DNA of 64,000 bases from Alteromonas aestuariivivens (lineage in GTDB: Bacteria; Pseudomonadota; Gammaproteobacteria; Enterobacterales; Alteromonadaceae), in the NCBI RefSeq assembly GCF_003367475.1, contig NZ_QRHA01000003.1:248001-312000 (forward strand). The letters are read 5' to 3'. Both the position numbers and the translations under genes were made by a program. Shown piece by piece: positions 1-8,959 of the stretch; within the stretch, counting starts at the first letter, position 1, and every line of letters begins with the position of its first letter. The notes below the pieces were generated by a model. It did no database searches. It had not been told where the DNA came from and worked only from the letters and a program-made list of their open reading frames with translations.

Positions 1-1
1 T

Positions 2-2650
2 GACTACCTACATCCTGATTCGTTGTTGCTGATGCACGGTGACCTGCAAAATGCCAGTGAGCTTTACTGGGCGGATGTCAACGAGCGCTACGAACAGCAT
101 CGTTACAACCCGGTGCGGCCGCTGTTGCCACCCGAAGAGTTGTTTCTGCCGATAAATCAGCTGTTCGAAGCCGTCAAAAAGTGGCCCCGTGTGTCGCTCT
201 CAAACCCAATGCTGGAAGAGCGGGCCGGTTACTGCAACCTCGGCTGTGAAAAACTGACCGACATTGCGTTTAGTCCCCAGAAAAAACAACCAGCTGACCG
301 TCTTCTGATAGCACTTCAACAGGCCTCACAGCGGGGAGCAAAAGTGTTGTTCTGCGCCGAATCCCAGGGGCGCAGGGAAAACCTGATGAACCTGTTGCAT
401 AAAGCAGGCATTCGCCCCAAGGTGTTCGAACATTTTTCGGATTTTCTTGCCAGCCATGAAATCCTCGGTGTCACCATCGGTATGGTTGAGCATAGCTTTA
501 CCTGGTACAACCCGGATGGTGAACTGCTGCTGATCACGGAAACCGAATTGCTCGGGCACAAGATCAGCCAACGACGCCTGCGGGACAAACGCGCCGCGAC
601 CGACGAAAATGCCGTTATCCGCAATCTGGCTGAGCTGTCAGTCGGGCAGCCGGTAGTCCACCTTGATCATGGCGTAGGCCGTTACCTCGGGTTACAGACT
701 CTGGATGCAGGAGGAGTGCCCACCGAGTATTTGTCGATTGAATACGCCAAACAGGCCAAACTGTATGTACCTGTGTCGTCATTACACCTTATTTCCCGTT
801 ACACCGGTGGTGACATTGACCACGCACCACTCAACGCCCTTGGCTCTGATGCCTGGAGCAAAGCCAAGCAGAAAGCCGCCGAGAAAGTTCGCGACGTAGC
901 CGCGGAACTGCTGGACGTTTACGCCAAACGGGCTGCTAAACCCGGCTTTGCCTACAAGATAGACTGGGAGGAATACCAGAGTTTCGCCGACAGCTTTCCG
1001 TTTGAAGAGACACCAGATCAGCTGCAGGCCATCAACGCCGTTATCCAGGATATGGGCAGCCCAAGTGCAATGGACCGGCTGGTGTGCGGCGATGTAGGCT
1101 TTGGCAAAACCGAAGTGGCCATGCGCGCCGCGTTTTTGGCAGCCAACGCGGGTAAGCAGGTGGCGATTCTGGTGCCCACTACCCTGCTGGCCCAGCAACA
1201 TTATGAGAATTTCAAGGACCGTTTCGCCAACTGGCCGTTCAATATCGAGGTCATGAGCCGCTTCGTCAGCGCAAAGGCCCAGAAATCCGTGATTGACGGT
1301 ATTCAAAGTGGCAAGGTCGACATCGTCGTTGGCACACACAAACTGCTGCAGGACGACATTCGTTTTAACGATCTTGGCCTCGTCATCATTGATGAAGAAC
1401 ATCGCTTTGGCGTACGGCAAAAGGAAAAGTTCAAGGCCCTGAGAGCCGATGTGGACATTCTCACCCTGACTGCTACCCCAATTCCAAGAACCCTGAACAT
1501 GGCGCTTTCCGGCATGCGTGATTTATCGATTATTGCCACCGCGCCAGCCAAACGCCTGTCGATAAAAACCTTTGTGCAGCAACGCAACAAGGCGGTTATC
1601 CGGGAAGCCATCATGCGCGAAATCCTCCGCGGGGGGCAGGTATATTTCCTGCACAACGAAGTGGAAAGTATCGAAAAAACCGCCCAGGAAGTGGCGGAAA
1701 TTGTCCCCGAGGCCCGAATAGCTATTGGCCACGGGCAAATGCGGGAGCGGGAACTGGAAGCAGTAATGAGTGATTTTTACCACCAGCGCTACAATGTTCT
1801 GGTATGTACAACCATTATTGAGACCGGAATCGACGTGCCAACCGCCAACACCATCATAATGGACCGCGCGGATCATCTCGGACTGGCCCAGCTACACCAG
1901 TTACGGGGGCGAGTGGGACGTTCCCATCACCAGGCATACGCCTACCTGCTCACACCGCATCCCAAGCGTATGACGCGGGACGCAGCCAAACGTCTTGACG
2001 CAATTGCGGCGCTGGAAGATTTGGGCGCAGGCTTTGCCCTGGCTACCCACGATCTGGAGATCCGTGGCGCCGGTGAACTGCTCGGTGATGACCAGTCAGG
2101 CCAAATTGCCAGCATCGGCTTCACCTTATATATGGACATGCTGGATCAGGCAGTAACCGCCCTCAAGGAAGGTAAGGAACCTTCGCTTGACGAGGCCATG
2201 GCCAGCCACACCGAGGTAGAATTGCGCATTCCTGCGCTTCTGCCTGAAGACTACATTGCTGATGTCAACACCCGACTGTCATTGTATAAGCGACTGGCCA
2301 GTTGCAAAAACAAAACCGAAATCGACGAATTTCAGATAGAATGCATTGACCGCTTTGGTTTGCTGCCCGATGCCGCAAAAAATCTGGTGCAGGTAGCGGA
2401 ATTGAAGTTACGGGCCCGGGAGCTGGGGATCCTCAAGATTGACCTCTCTGCAGGTGGTGGTACCGTCGAATTCAAACAAACCACCTCGGTTGACCCCGGA
2501 TACATCATTCAGCTGGTGCAAACTCAGCCGAAGGTATTTAAATTCGAGGGCAGCCAGAAACTGCGTATCGTTAAAACCACCCAATCCGCGTCAGAGCGGC
2601 TTCAACTGGTAGACGATATGCTGACCGATTTTGCCAGGGAGTCGCATTAG
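2..2650 (+). CDS. mfd: Mfd transcription-repair coupling factor, 5'-truncated by window edge
   Basis: Mfd removes RNA polymerase stalled at DNA lesions and recruits UvrA. The frame is open from base 2, so about 882 residues are visible and roughly the first quarter of the usual ~1150-residue protein (the UvrB-like N-terminus) lies to the left. In order: the end of the N-terminal module, a CarD-like RNA-polymerase interaction domain (VVHLDHGVGRYLGL, about nt 650-800), Walker A GDVGFGKT (nt 1088-1111), the DEEH box (nt 1391-1402), the TATPIPRT motif, the helicase motif QLRGRVGRS, and the C-terminal UvrA-interaction domain. The TAG stop lies exactly at the left end of a MITE-like element, which may have supplied it; the C-terminus looks near full length compared with E. 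coli Mfd. Confidence 0.97.
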   Translation, partial: DYLHPDSLLLMHGDLQNASELYWADVNERYEQHRYNPVRPLLPPEELFLPINQLFEAVKKWPRVSLSNPMLEERAGYCNLGCEKLTDIAFSPQKKQPADRLLIALQQASQRGAKVLFCAESQGRRENLMNLLHKAGIRPKVFEHFSDFLASHEILGVTIGMVEHSFTWYNPDGELLLITETELLGHKISQRRLRDKRAATDENAVIRNLAELSVGQPVVHLDHGVGRYLGLQTLDAGGVPTEYLSIEYAKQAKLYVPVSSLHLISRYTGGDIDHAPLNALGSDAWSKAKQKAAEKVRDVAAELLDVYAKRAAKPGFAYKIDWEEYQSFADSFPFEETPDQLQAINAVIQDMGSPSAMDRLVCGDVGFGKTEVAMRAAFLAANAGKQVAILVPTTLLAQQHYENFKDRFANWPFNIEVMSRFVSAKAQKSVIDGIQSGKVDIVVGTHKLLQDDIRFNDLGLVIIDEEHRFGVRQKEKFKALRADVDILTLTATPIPRTLNMALSGMRDLSIIATAPAKRLSIKTFVQQRNKAVIREAIMREILRGGQVYFLHNEVESIEKTAQEVAEIVPEARIAIGHGQMRERELEAVMSDFYHQRYNVLVCTTIIETGIDVPTANTIIMDRADHLGLAQLHQLRGRVGRSHHQAYAYLLTPHPKRMTRDAAKRLDAIAALEDLGAGFALATHDLEIRGAGELLGDDQSGQIASIGFTLYMDMLDQAVTALKEGKEPSLDEAMASHTEVELRIPALLPEDYIADVNTRLSLYKRLASCKNKTEIDEFQIECIDRFGLLPDAAKNLVQVAELKLRARELGILKIDLSAGGGTVEFKQTTSVDPGYIIQLVQTQPKVFKFEGSQKLRIVKTTQSASERLQLVDDMLTDFARESH

Positions 2651-2927
2651 GGTGTGTTTATCTTTGTTCGTAATTTATGTTGGAGACTAAAATGGTTGAG
2701 CACATGGCGTCTGTGACGCAGTTTGGCAATCCAAAAAAGTCAGTGACAACACTGTTATGGGTCATTTTAGCTTCCATCCGAAGGACAACCCGGAGGGCAG
2801 TGGCCATTATTGCACCATACTGCCCACAAATTCGCTCATTTAGGCCCACTAAACATCACTCATTTGCGATTGTATCGCGCAATAATGACCGACTGCATAA
2901 ACAATGAACAAAAATAAACATACCCTA
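2648..2927 (+). mobile_element. MITE-like element, copy A
   Basis: About 280 bp flanked by TA and bounded by terminal inverted repeats: the left end reads GGGTGTGTTTATCTTTGTTC and the right end is the near-complement, finishing ATAAACATACCC followed by TA. The reverse complement of 60576-60842 matches almost along its whole length, copy A having about 13 extra bases in the middle. There is no room for a transposase. A TA target and short TIRs suggest mobilisation by an IS630/Tc1-mariner-type transposase (inference). It fills the mfd-csiV gap, its left TA forms part of the mfd stop codon, and its right end runs into the csiV 5' region. Confidence 0.85.
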
Positions 2928-2930
2928 GAT

Positions 2931-4214
2931 ATGAAGCACTTCATTGCCGGTTTCTCAATGCTGTTATTCGGCAGCGGAGTTGCCCCTGCTGTCAGCGCCG
3001 CAGAAGACTGGTGGTTTGATGTTGAGGTGATCCTGTTTGAACGTGATGCGTCGATCAGTCAGTTGCAGGAGCAATTTTCCTATGCTCCCTCGCTCGACCC
3101 GGTTTCCACCGACTGGGATCTGATCACCAATCTGCTGCAACCGGACATCAGCTGGTTAAATCAGGGGCTCAAAGACTGCTCACCGACTTCTGCACTTCAG
3201 GCCAACAACCTGCTCAAGGTGAAAGGAGACTTTTCATCTGATTTTTCCTCATCCAGAAACCTTTCCAGCCAGACTGCAGCACAATCTTTGTCTGCTCCGA
3301 ACGGTTTGCAGGAAGCGCCTTTTGAACTTTCCGACACAGACATTGCCGAGTACTGGCTGGAGTTTGTCGCCCCCATATCCCAACATTCAGTATCTATACC
3401 CAAAGTTGGAGAATGTGATCCCAACAGTGCATGGTTGAGCTGGGATGAAAATGGCTGGCATAAGGAAACGCCAAACAACCTGCTGCCCTACCCTGACCGA
3501 TTGCAAGTGGTGCTGGAAGGCGAATTGCTCGAAAACGAAGACCGTCCTCACATTTTACCCAGTGACGCACAGGAGCTGGAAAAGCTGTCGCAACAAATTC
3601 GATGGGCAAAAGGTATCACCCGCATGTTGCATGTGGTTTGGCGCCAGCCAGTGGTATTCGGGCAGAGTAATGCCAAATCCGTGCGTTTGTTTGCAGGGCA
3701 GAATTACCAGCGTCAATTCGACCTAAACGGCCGGCCAATTGCTCCTGTTGAACAGCAAAGTGACCCGGCAACTGAGCCCACCGAGCAGCCCTCTTTGACT
3801 GTACAAACAGATTTTTTTGATCAGTTGGAAGAGCAGTTGAATACCGCTCAACCGATTTCGCTGGAAGAAGTGCTCGACACTCCTGAACTGTCGGCCGGCG
3901 AAGAACCACCGGTTACCCGTCTTGCCTATCAGAACTCCGGTACTGCTATATGGCAGCTTGACGGGTACTTAAAGGTCTTTTTAAAGAACATCAACCAGGT
4001 ACCTTATCTTCACATTGACAGCGAACTGTTCTACAGGCAGCCAGTCCCGGCTGACTCGCCACAGCACGGCTCACAACCGGAATACCAGCTGGTATCCGTG
4101 CCCTTTAAACAGATCCGCCGGGTGATCAGTAACCAGCTGCATTATTTTGATCATCCGCTTTTCGGAATGGTGGTACAGATTCGACGTTATCAGTTACCAG
4201 AAGAGTTCGACTGA
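2931..4214 (+). CDS. csiV: CsiV-family periplasmic peptidoglycan-binding protein
   Basis: 427 residues from the chosen ATG, with a signal peptide ending VSA-AEDWW and the family hallmark WWFDVEVILFERD just after it. The C-terminal part has the repeated R-R-(I/V) strand pattern seen at the end of CsiV proteins (QIRRVISNQLHYFDHPLFG). CsiV of Vibrio is a periplasmic protein needed for cell-shape integrity with D-amino acids. An in-frame ATG at 2904 lies inside the MITE-like element and would add nine residues; I prefer 2931 because the signal peptide starts there, though neither has a good ribosome site. The gene follows mfd as in Pseudomonas and is probably co-transcribed with the adenosyltransferase 8 nt downstream. 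Confidence 0.8.
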   Translation: MKHFIAGFSMLLFGSGVAPAVSAAEDWWFDVEVILFERDASISQLQEQFSYAPSLDPVSTDWDLITNLLQPDISWLNQGLKDCSPTSALQANNLLKVKGDFSSDFSSSRNLSSQTAAQSLSAPNGLQEAPFELSDTDIAEYWLEFVAPISQHSVSIPKVGECDPNSAWLSWDENGWHKETPNNLLPYPDRLQVVLEGELLENEDRPHILPSDAQELEKLSQQIRWAKGITRMLHVVWRQPVVFGQSNAKSVRLFAGQNYQRQFDLNGRPIAPVEQQSDPATEPTEQPSLTVQTDFFDQLEEQLNTAQPISLEEVLDTPELSAGEEPPVTRLAYQNSGTAIWQLDGYLKVFLKNINQVPYLHIDSELFYRQPVPADSPQHGSQPEYQLVSVPFKQIRRVISNQLHYFDHPLFGMVVQIRRYQLPEEFD

Positions 4215-4222
4215 GGAAGCAG

Positions 4223-4735
4223 ATGAAGGTTTATACCCGCACAGGTGACGGCGGCTCCACACAGGTGTTTGCCTCTGAACCGCTAAGAATGGATAAAGAT
4301 GACGCCGTTTTGGAATGTTACGGCTGTCTGGATGAGCTAAACTGCCAAATTGGCCTGCTCGCGTGTCAGGCTAATGAATTTAAGGCCGAGCTGGAAGTCT
4401 GTCAGCAACGGCTTTTTCAGGTTGGTTTTGCAATTTCAGCCCATACCCAGCTCAGCCAGGCTGATGTGGATGAACTGGAAATGCGCATCGACGCACTGAC
4501 AGAAAAGCTCCCTGTGCAGAATCATTTCATTTTACCCGGGGGTTGCCAGCCTGCGTCACAGGCACACCTTTGCCGGGCAGTGTGCCGGCGGGCGGAACGG
4601 AACCTGGTTACGGTATCCAGAAACTACCCGGTTCCGGGAATTGTTCTGGCTTATGTTAACCGGCTGTCAGATTATTTTTTCGTACTCGCCAGGGCGCTGA
4701 ATCATGCATCTGGCGTCATGGATGTAAAAGTATAA
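4223..4735 (+). CDS. PduO-type cob(I)alamin adenosyltransferase
   Basis: 170 residues, the usual length. Transfers the 5'-deoxyadenosyl group of ATP to cob(I)alamin, giving coenzyme B12 in the cytoplasm. Visible motifs are the N-terminal ATP-binding YTRTGDGGSTQVF, LDELNCQIG, FILPGG, the helix AHLCRAVCRRAER, and NRLSDYFFVLAR near the C-terminus. A good Shine-Dalgarno (GAGGAAGCAG) precedes the ATG. It lies 8 nt after csiV, so the two are probably one transcript. No B12 synthesis or B12-dependent enzyme gene is nearby. Confidence 0.93.
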   Translation: MKVYTRTGDGGSTQVFASEPLRMDKDDAVLECYGCLDELNCQIGLLACQANEFKAELEVCQQRLFQVGFAISAHTQLSQADVDELEMRIDALTEKLPVQNHFILPGGCQPASQAHLCRAVCRRAERNLVTVSRNYPVPGIVLAYVNRLSDYFFVLARALNHASGVMDVKV

Positions 4736-4783
4736 CACCGTTGTCCCGTTCCCCGGGCCGGCATTCTTCGCCAATACCGGCAA

Positions 4784-6154
4784 CTAGACCCGGGTAACCA
4801 TCATCACCGCAGTGACCACAACCGCAACAATGACGTTCAGAATAGCCCCCTCTTTCGCCATGGTCTGAATGGATATTTTACCGCTACTGAAAACGATGGC
4901 ATTGGTGGGTGTAGCCACCGGCATCATGAATGCACAGCTGGCACTGATGGCGGCTGGCATCATCAGGACGATGGGGTCAACACCAACCGCTACAGATGCA
5001 CTGGCCAGAACCGGCATCAGTAGCGTTGCGGTTGCGGTGTTAGACGTGATTTCGGTCATAAAGCTCACTGCCAGGCACAGAATCAACAGCAGCGCCACAA
5101 TAGGAAGCACCGACAACCCTTCAAGCCCCTGCCCCAACACCTGACTCAGGCCCGATGCGCTGAAAGCATTGGCCAGACAGATGCCCCCGGCAAACACCAG
5201 CAGCATCCCCCAAGGAATTTGCTGGGCCGTATCCCAATCCAGAACCTGCCCCGGATTTTGTTTGTCTCCGTCTGGAACCAAAAACATCAGCAGGACTCCG
5301 GCAATCGCAACGGTACTGTCATTGATAGCGTCCATACCCAGCCAACCGCTCCAGTAAGGACGAAACACCCATGCAAGAGCCACAGAGGAAAATATTACCA
5401 GCACACGAACTTCGGCCGAACGCCACGGCCCAACCTTCGGCAATTCACACTCCGGCATATGCCTCAAGCCTCGTGTCAGCCACAACGCCATCAGCGGAAT
5501 AGCCAGTACAACAATGGGTATGCCAGTGGTCATCCAGTCCAGAAAACTTATTTCGTTGCCTGTTGCCTGCTGATACACGCTCATAAATATGATATTAGGA
5601 GGAGTGCCAATAATCGTTCCGACACCACCAAGACTGGCGGCATAGGCAATGCCCAGCAAAATTGCCGATGCCAGGGCTGGTGCGTGCATGGAACTGATGA
5701 TAGCCAGTGCAATAGGCATTAACATCAGTGCCGTTGCCGTATTCGATATCCACATGCTTAACCCGGCAGCAGTCAACATAAAGCCTAGTACCAGCCGTCT
5801 CGCGCTTTGCGTTCCGGTAATACGCAACATATATACGGCAAGCCGATGATGCACGCCGGACTTCTCCAACGCTTTTGATAGCATGAACGCGCCCATCAGC
5901 AGCAATATAACGTGGCTGCCCAAGGCTGATGACGCCTGGCGAAAATCGATGATCCCTGCCATGGGAAAAGCCACAAAAGGGATCAACGCAGTCACCGCAA
6001 TAGGAAAAGCTTCTGTAAGCCACAGCACGGCTATCAGCAAAGTAATTCCTGCCGTTGTACTCATGGCAGGGTCCAACCCGGCCACCTTTAGAGCCATGGA
6101 CAGAAGCAAGCTGGCTACACCAGCAATCAGAACAAACTTATATTTGACCTTCAT
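4784..6154 (-). CDS. SLC13/DASS-family sodium-coupled anion symporter
   Basis: 456 residues, highly hydrophobic, with about 11-12 predicted membrane segments. The two family-defining sodium/substrate motifs are visible, one per half: SNTATALMLMP and SNTATATLLMP, each preceding a re-entrant hairpin, and the PPNIIFMS and TPTNAIVFSSG loops. Members carry di- and tricarboxylates or sulfate with sodium; this member's substrate cannot be told. It starts inside the end of nagZ (17 bp overlap), so the two are co-transcribed leftward and translationally coupled. The link to cell-wall recycling is unclear. Confidence 0.88.
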   Translation of the reverse strand: MKVKYKFVLIAGVASLLLSMALKVAGLDPAMSTTAGITLLIAVLWLTEAFPIAVTALIPFVAFPMAGIIDFRQASSALGSHVILLLMGAFMLSKALEKSGVHHRLAVYMLRITGTQSARRLVLGFMLTAAGLSMWISNTATALMLMPIALAIISSMHAPALASAILLGIAYAASLGGVGTIIGTPPNIIFMSVYQQATGNEISFLDWMTTGIPIVVLAIPLMALWLTRGLRHMPECELPKVGPWRSAEVRVLVIFSSVALAWVFRPYWSGWLGMDAINDSTVAIAGVLLMFLVPDGDKQNPGQVLDWDTAQQIPWGMLLVFAGGICLANAFSASGLSQVLGQGLEGLSVLPIVALLLILCLAVSFMTEITSNTATATLLMPVLASASVAVGVDPIVLMMPAAISASCAFMMPVATPTNAIVFSSGKISIQTMAKEGAILNVIVAVVVTAVMMVTRV

Positions 6155-7139
6155 AAGACTTTAACAACACGCAGGCTTGCGCGTATTCCTTACTCGCATG
6201 TGATGGTATTGGGCGTCCTGAAAGCCTTGGTAAACGGGTATTCGCTGGACGGCTCTGGCTTAGGCCATCCAAAATTTGTGTGGCACCGGGTGTATGATTA
6301 CAGGCAAGTATCATGTCACACCCCGCCTCAAGCGCCATTTCTGCGCGGGACAAATAGTCTCCCGCCACACTGGCACCGTGCATGGATAAATCGTCGGAAA
6401 AAATGACCCCATCAAACCCCAGTCGCTGACGCAACTGGGTTTGCAGCCAGAAAGGAGAAAAACCCGCCGGATTGGCGTCAAGGCATGAGTAAATCACGTG
6501 GGCGGGCATAACGGCATCAAGCAAATGTTGCTCAATCAACCTGCGGAACACAACCAGGTCAACGTGTTCAATTTGCTCCATAGTCCTGTCATCTACCGGC
6601 AACGCAACATGGGAGTCAGGTGCCACACTGCCGTGACCGGGGAAATGCTTTCCGGTAGAGGGCATGTTTCCGGCACGCATGCCATCAATCAGAGCGCTGG
6701 CAAGCGTCACCACCTTTTCTGGCTCTGCAGCGAACCCTCTGTCTCCGATCACCTGTGACACGCCATTCACGTCCAGCACAGGCGCAAAACTGAAATCGAT
6801 ATCCATTGATTTCAGTTCATAGGCCATGATCATGCCACAGGCCCTAGCAAGAACCTGCGCTTCTTTTATTTCGGAGGCCAGAGACTGAATTGCGCCCATG
6901 GCCGGAAGCCGGGTAAAACCATCACGAAATCGCTGAACCCGGCCGCCTTCGTGATCTACCGCAATCAATATTGGTCTTTTGGCAGCACGACGAATATCTG
7001 CAATTAACGCTTTCAGTTGGGCTTTGTCGTAGTAATTGCGCGCAAACAGGATCACCCCACCGGTGAGCGGATGCTCCAGCATCTCTTTTTCTTCTTTGAG
7101 TAATTCCTGTTGCTGACAATCCAGCATTAATGGGCCCAT
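6138..7139 (-). CDS. nagZ: Beta-N-acetylhexosaminidase NagZ
   Basis: 333 residues, glycoside hydrolase family 3, single-domain cytoplasmic form. It removes GlcNAc from GlcNAc-anhydroMur-peptides during peptidoglycan recycling. Visible signatures: AVDHEGGRVQRF, the substrate-binding KHFPGHGS with the flexible His loop, and SDDLSMHGA carrying the nucleophile Asp. There is no signal peptide, as expected for NagZ. The mfd-csiV-...-nagZ neighbourhood resembles Pseudomonas. The last 17 bp overlap the downstream SLC13 gene. Confidence 0.95.
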   Translation of the reverse strand: MGPLMLDCQQQELLKEEKEMLEHPLTGGVILFARNYYDKAQLKALIADIRRAAKRPILIAVDHEGGRVQRFRDGFTRLPAMGAIQSLASEIKEAQVLARACGMIMAYELKSMDIDFSFAPVLDVNGVSQVIGDRGFAAEPEKVVTLASALIDGMRAGNMPSTGKHFPGHGSVAPDSHVALPVDDRTMEQIEHVDLVVFRRLIEQHLLDAVMPAHVIYSCLDANPAGFSPFWLQTQLRQRLGFDGVIFSDDLSMHGASVAGDYLSRAEMALEAGCDMILACNHTPGATQILDGLSQSRPANTRLPRLSGRPIPSHASKEYAQACVLLKSYEGQI

Positions 7140-7400
7140 TTTGCCTCCGCAGTGCGCTCCCTGTTCAGTTACACAGGAAGAAGAGTTAGGATAGAGAAAA
7201 AAGAACAGATTTACACCTGTTAAATTGAAATAAGTGGTTGGTTCTTAAACTTTTTACATTCAGGGTTTAGCCATTTTGCTAAGCCTTGCCCGATGGTTTG
7301 AAACCAATTCACTCAACCATGCGCAAGAAACGGTGCCTTGCACTACGCCAATCTCAGCCCCCAAATGGGCATGGCGGCTCATTATGTCTTTGAGGAAACC

Positions 7401-7868
7401 ATGACTCCAGCGATAAATTTACTCAACAAGAAAAAGCTGCCGTATCAGATATTAAAGTATGTACACGATACCAGTGCCCCCGCATACGGACTGGAGGCGG
7501 CAGAAAAATTGTCGCTTCCTGTGAACAGCGTATTCAAAACACTGGTTGTAGAGCTCGATGGAAAATCCTGCGCTGTAGCGTTAATTCCCGTCAACCAGAA
7601 ACTCAGTATGAAAAAGCTCGCCAAAGCTGCCGGCAGCAAAAAAGCATCGATGATCCGGCCTGAAGACGCTGAGCGCATAACCGGTTACCAGGTGGGTGGA
7701 GTCAGTCCCTTGGGGCAAAAGAAAGCCCTACCTACTTGGTTGCATGTGTCGGCGCAGTGGTTACAGCGAATGTATGTCAGTGGTGGTCGGCGTGGGTTGG
7801 AAATTGAGATATCGCCACCGGATTTAATCGGTTTGGTTCGAGGAAAAGTGGCGGATTTGACCGAATAA
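7401..7868 (+). CDS. ybaK: YbaK/EbsC-type Cys-tRNA(Pro) deacylase
   Basis: 155 residues. YbaK hydrolyses Cys-tRNA(Pro) mischarged by prolyl-tRNA synthetase. The chosen ATG gives the canonical family N-terminus MTPAINLLNKKKLPYQI and is preceded by GAGGAAACC; upstream in-frame starts (such as 7338) lack this. Conserved blocks visible: VFKTLVVELDG, the Lys-rich MKKLAKAAGSKKASM and the glycine motif GYQVGGVSPLGQKK. It is a single gene facing a leftward gene, with no obvious operon partner. Confidence 0.93.
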   Translation: MTPAINLLNKKKLPYQILKYVHDTSAPAYGLEAAEKLSLPVNSVFKTLVVELDGKSCAVALIPVNQKLSMKKLAKAAGSKKASMIRPEDAERITGYQVGGVSPLGQKKALPTWLHVSAQWLQRMYVSGGRRGLEIEISPPDLIGLVRGKVADLTE

Positions 7869-7891
7869 AACGGCCAAATCCATCCGCCAAT

Positions 7892-8449
7892 CTATTCACC
7901 TTCGGAAGACAGATTGTGTTGATAACGTTCCTGCCACATTCGCTTGGCCTGCTGAATTTCAGCCTTGCCCGGAGCATCTCCATTGGCCAGGGTCGTTGCT
8001 ATGTTTTCAACAATCGAGTCCCGCTTGGCCAGCAAAGCTTCCGCTTTGGCAAACAGATCTTTAGCCTGGGGATATTGGGTTTTCAAATCGTCCATGCCTT
8101 CAAGCCGATAATAGCGTTGTTCAAACGCTTCGTTGAACAGCGCTCGATTGGCATTAAAAATTACGTATTCCTCTGCCTGCACAGAGCCAAGGTATTCAAT
8201 ATCAGACCGGGCGAGTTCAGCCTCTTCGGCTACGTACAGGGCTTTATCAAGCCATTCCTTTACAGCCTTGTCGTCCTGTTTTTTGACCGCCTCCTTAACC
8301 CCTTCCTGTAAATCACTGGCATGTAAAATATCCATAACAGTGATAACCGGTACCCGCGCGACGCTCTCGGCAGACTGTTGAGACAAATAAACAAACCAAC
8401 CGGTTAGGGCCAGCCCAAACAAACTTAAAGCGATGATCAACTTCTTCAT
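7892..8449 (-). CDS. Hypothetical membrane-anchored or periplasmic helical protein
   Basis: 185 residues. An N-terminal hydrophobic segment (residues about 4-24, MKKLIIALSLFGLALTGWFV) is a signal anchor or uncleaved signal peptide. The rest is soluble, Ala/Glu/Lys-rich and probably almost wholly alpha-helical, with features compatible with a short TPR-like repeat bundle (ALYVAEEAELARSDIEYLGS, AKDLFAKAEALLAKRDS). I recognise no family. It lies downstream of ihfA, separated by the ihfA terminator, so it probably has its own promoter. Confidence 0.7.
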   Translation of the reverse strand: MKKLIIALSLFGLALTGWFVYLSQQSAESVARVPVITVMDILHASDLQEGVKEAVKKQDDKAVKEWLDKALYVAEEAELARSDIEYLGSVQAEEYVIFNANRALFNEAFEQRYYRLEGMDDLKTQYPQAKDLFAKAEALLAKRDSIVENIATTLANGDAPGKAEIQQAKRMWQERYQHNLSSEGE

Positions 8450-8571
8450 GGCTTCCTCTGGTACAAATACATCGAAACCCGTGTCTTACTGTAAGACAAC
8501 AAATAGGCACATGGGTTTTAACAGGATTAATTCAAGGGCTCAGTGTAAGCTCAAAACCCCAATTTTCTGGA

Positions 8572-8613
8572 ATAAAAATAGCCTGCCCTCGCCGGTAATC
8601 AGCAAGGGCAGGC
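8572..8613 (-). terminator. Rho-independent terminator after ihfA
   Basis: On the minus strand a 9-bp perfect stem GCCTGCCCT...AGGGCAGGC with a 15-nt loop is followed by a U-rich tract (complement of 8572-8580, TATTTTTATT). It ends the leftward pheS-pheT-ihfA transcript. Confidence 0.8.
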
Positions 8614-8656
8614 AGTATCAGCAGGGGGAGCAGCCATCCTGGCTGCGTCTCAGGAT

Positions 8657-8956
8657 TTACTGAACGGGAGGCTTAGAGTTTTCAACCCGGCTTTTCAGTT
8701 TCTGACCAGGCCTGAACGTCACCACACGGCGGGCTTTGATAGGAATGTCCTCACCGGTTTTCGGGTTGCGCCCGGGACGTTCATTTTTATCACGCAGGTC
8801 AAAATTACCAAAACCTGACAGTTTCACTTGTTCACCGGATTCCAACGCTTCTTTGATTTCCTCAAAGAAAGCTTCCACCAAGTCCTTAGCATCTCTTTTG
8901 TTAATACCCAGTTTATCGAATAAGTGTTCAGCCATCTCGGCTTTGGTCAATGCCAT
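8657..8956 (-). CDS. ihfA: Integration host factor subunit alpha
   Basis: 99 residues, normal length. The alpha subunit of the IHF heterodimer bends DNA at specific sites. HU/IHF signatures are visible: [24 protein letters not shown] at the N-terminus, [24 protein letters not shown] (the DNA-intercalating arm with its conserved Pro) and [16 protein letters not shown]. It starts 3 nt after pheT, the conserved pheS-pheT-ihfA order. Confidence 0.97.
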   Translation of the reverse strand: MALTKAEMAEHLFDKLGINKRDAKDLVEAFFEEIKEALESGEQVKLSGFGNFDLRDKNERPGRNPKTGEDIPIKARRVVTFRPGQKLKSRVENSKPPVQ

Positions 8957-8959
8957 AGT

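Noticed and set aside
782-1420. 212-codon minus-strand frame inside mfd
   Set aside because: Antiparallel shadow of the helicase domain; mfd reads correctly with all motifs and the reverse frame has no family features.
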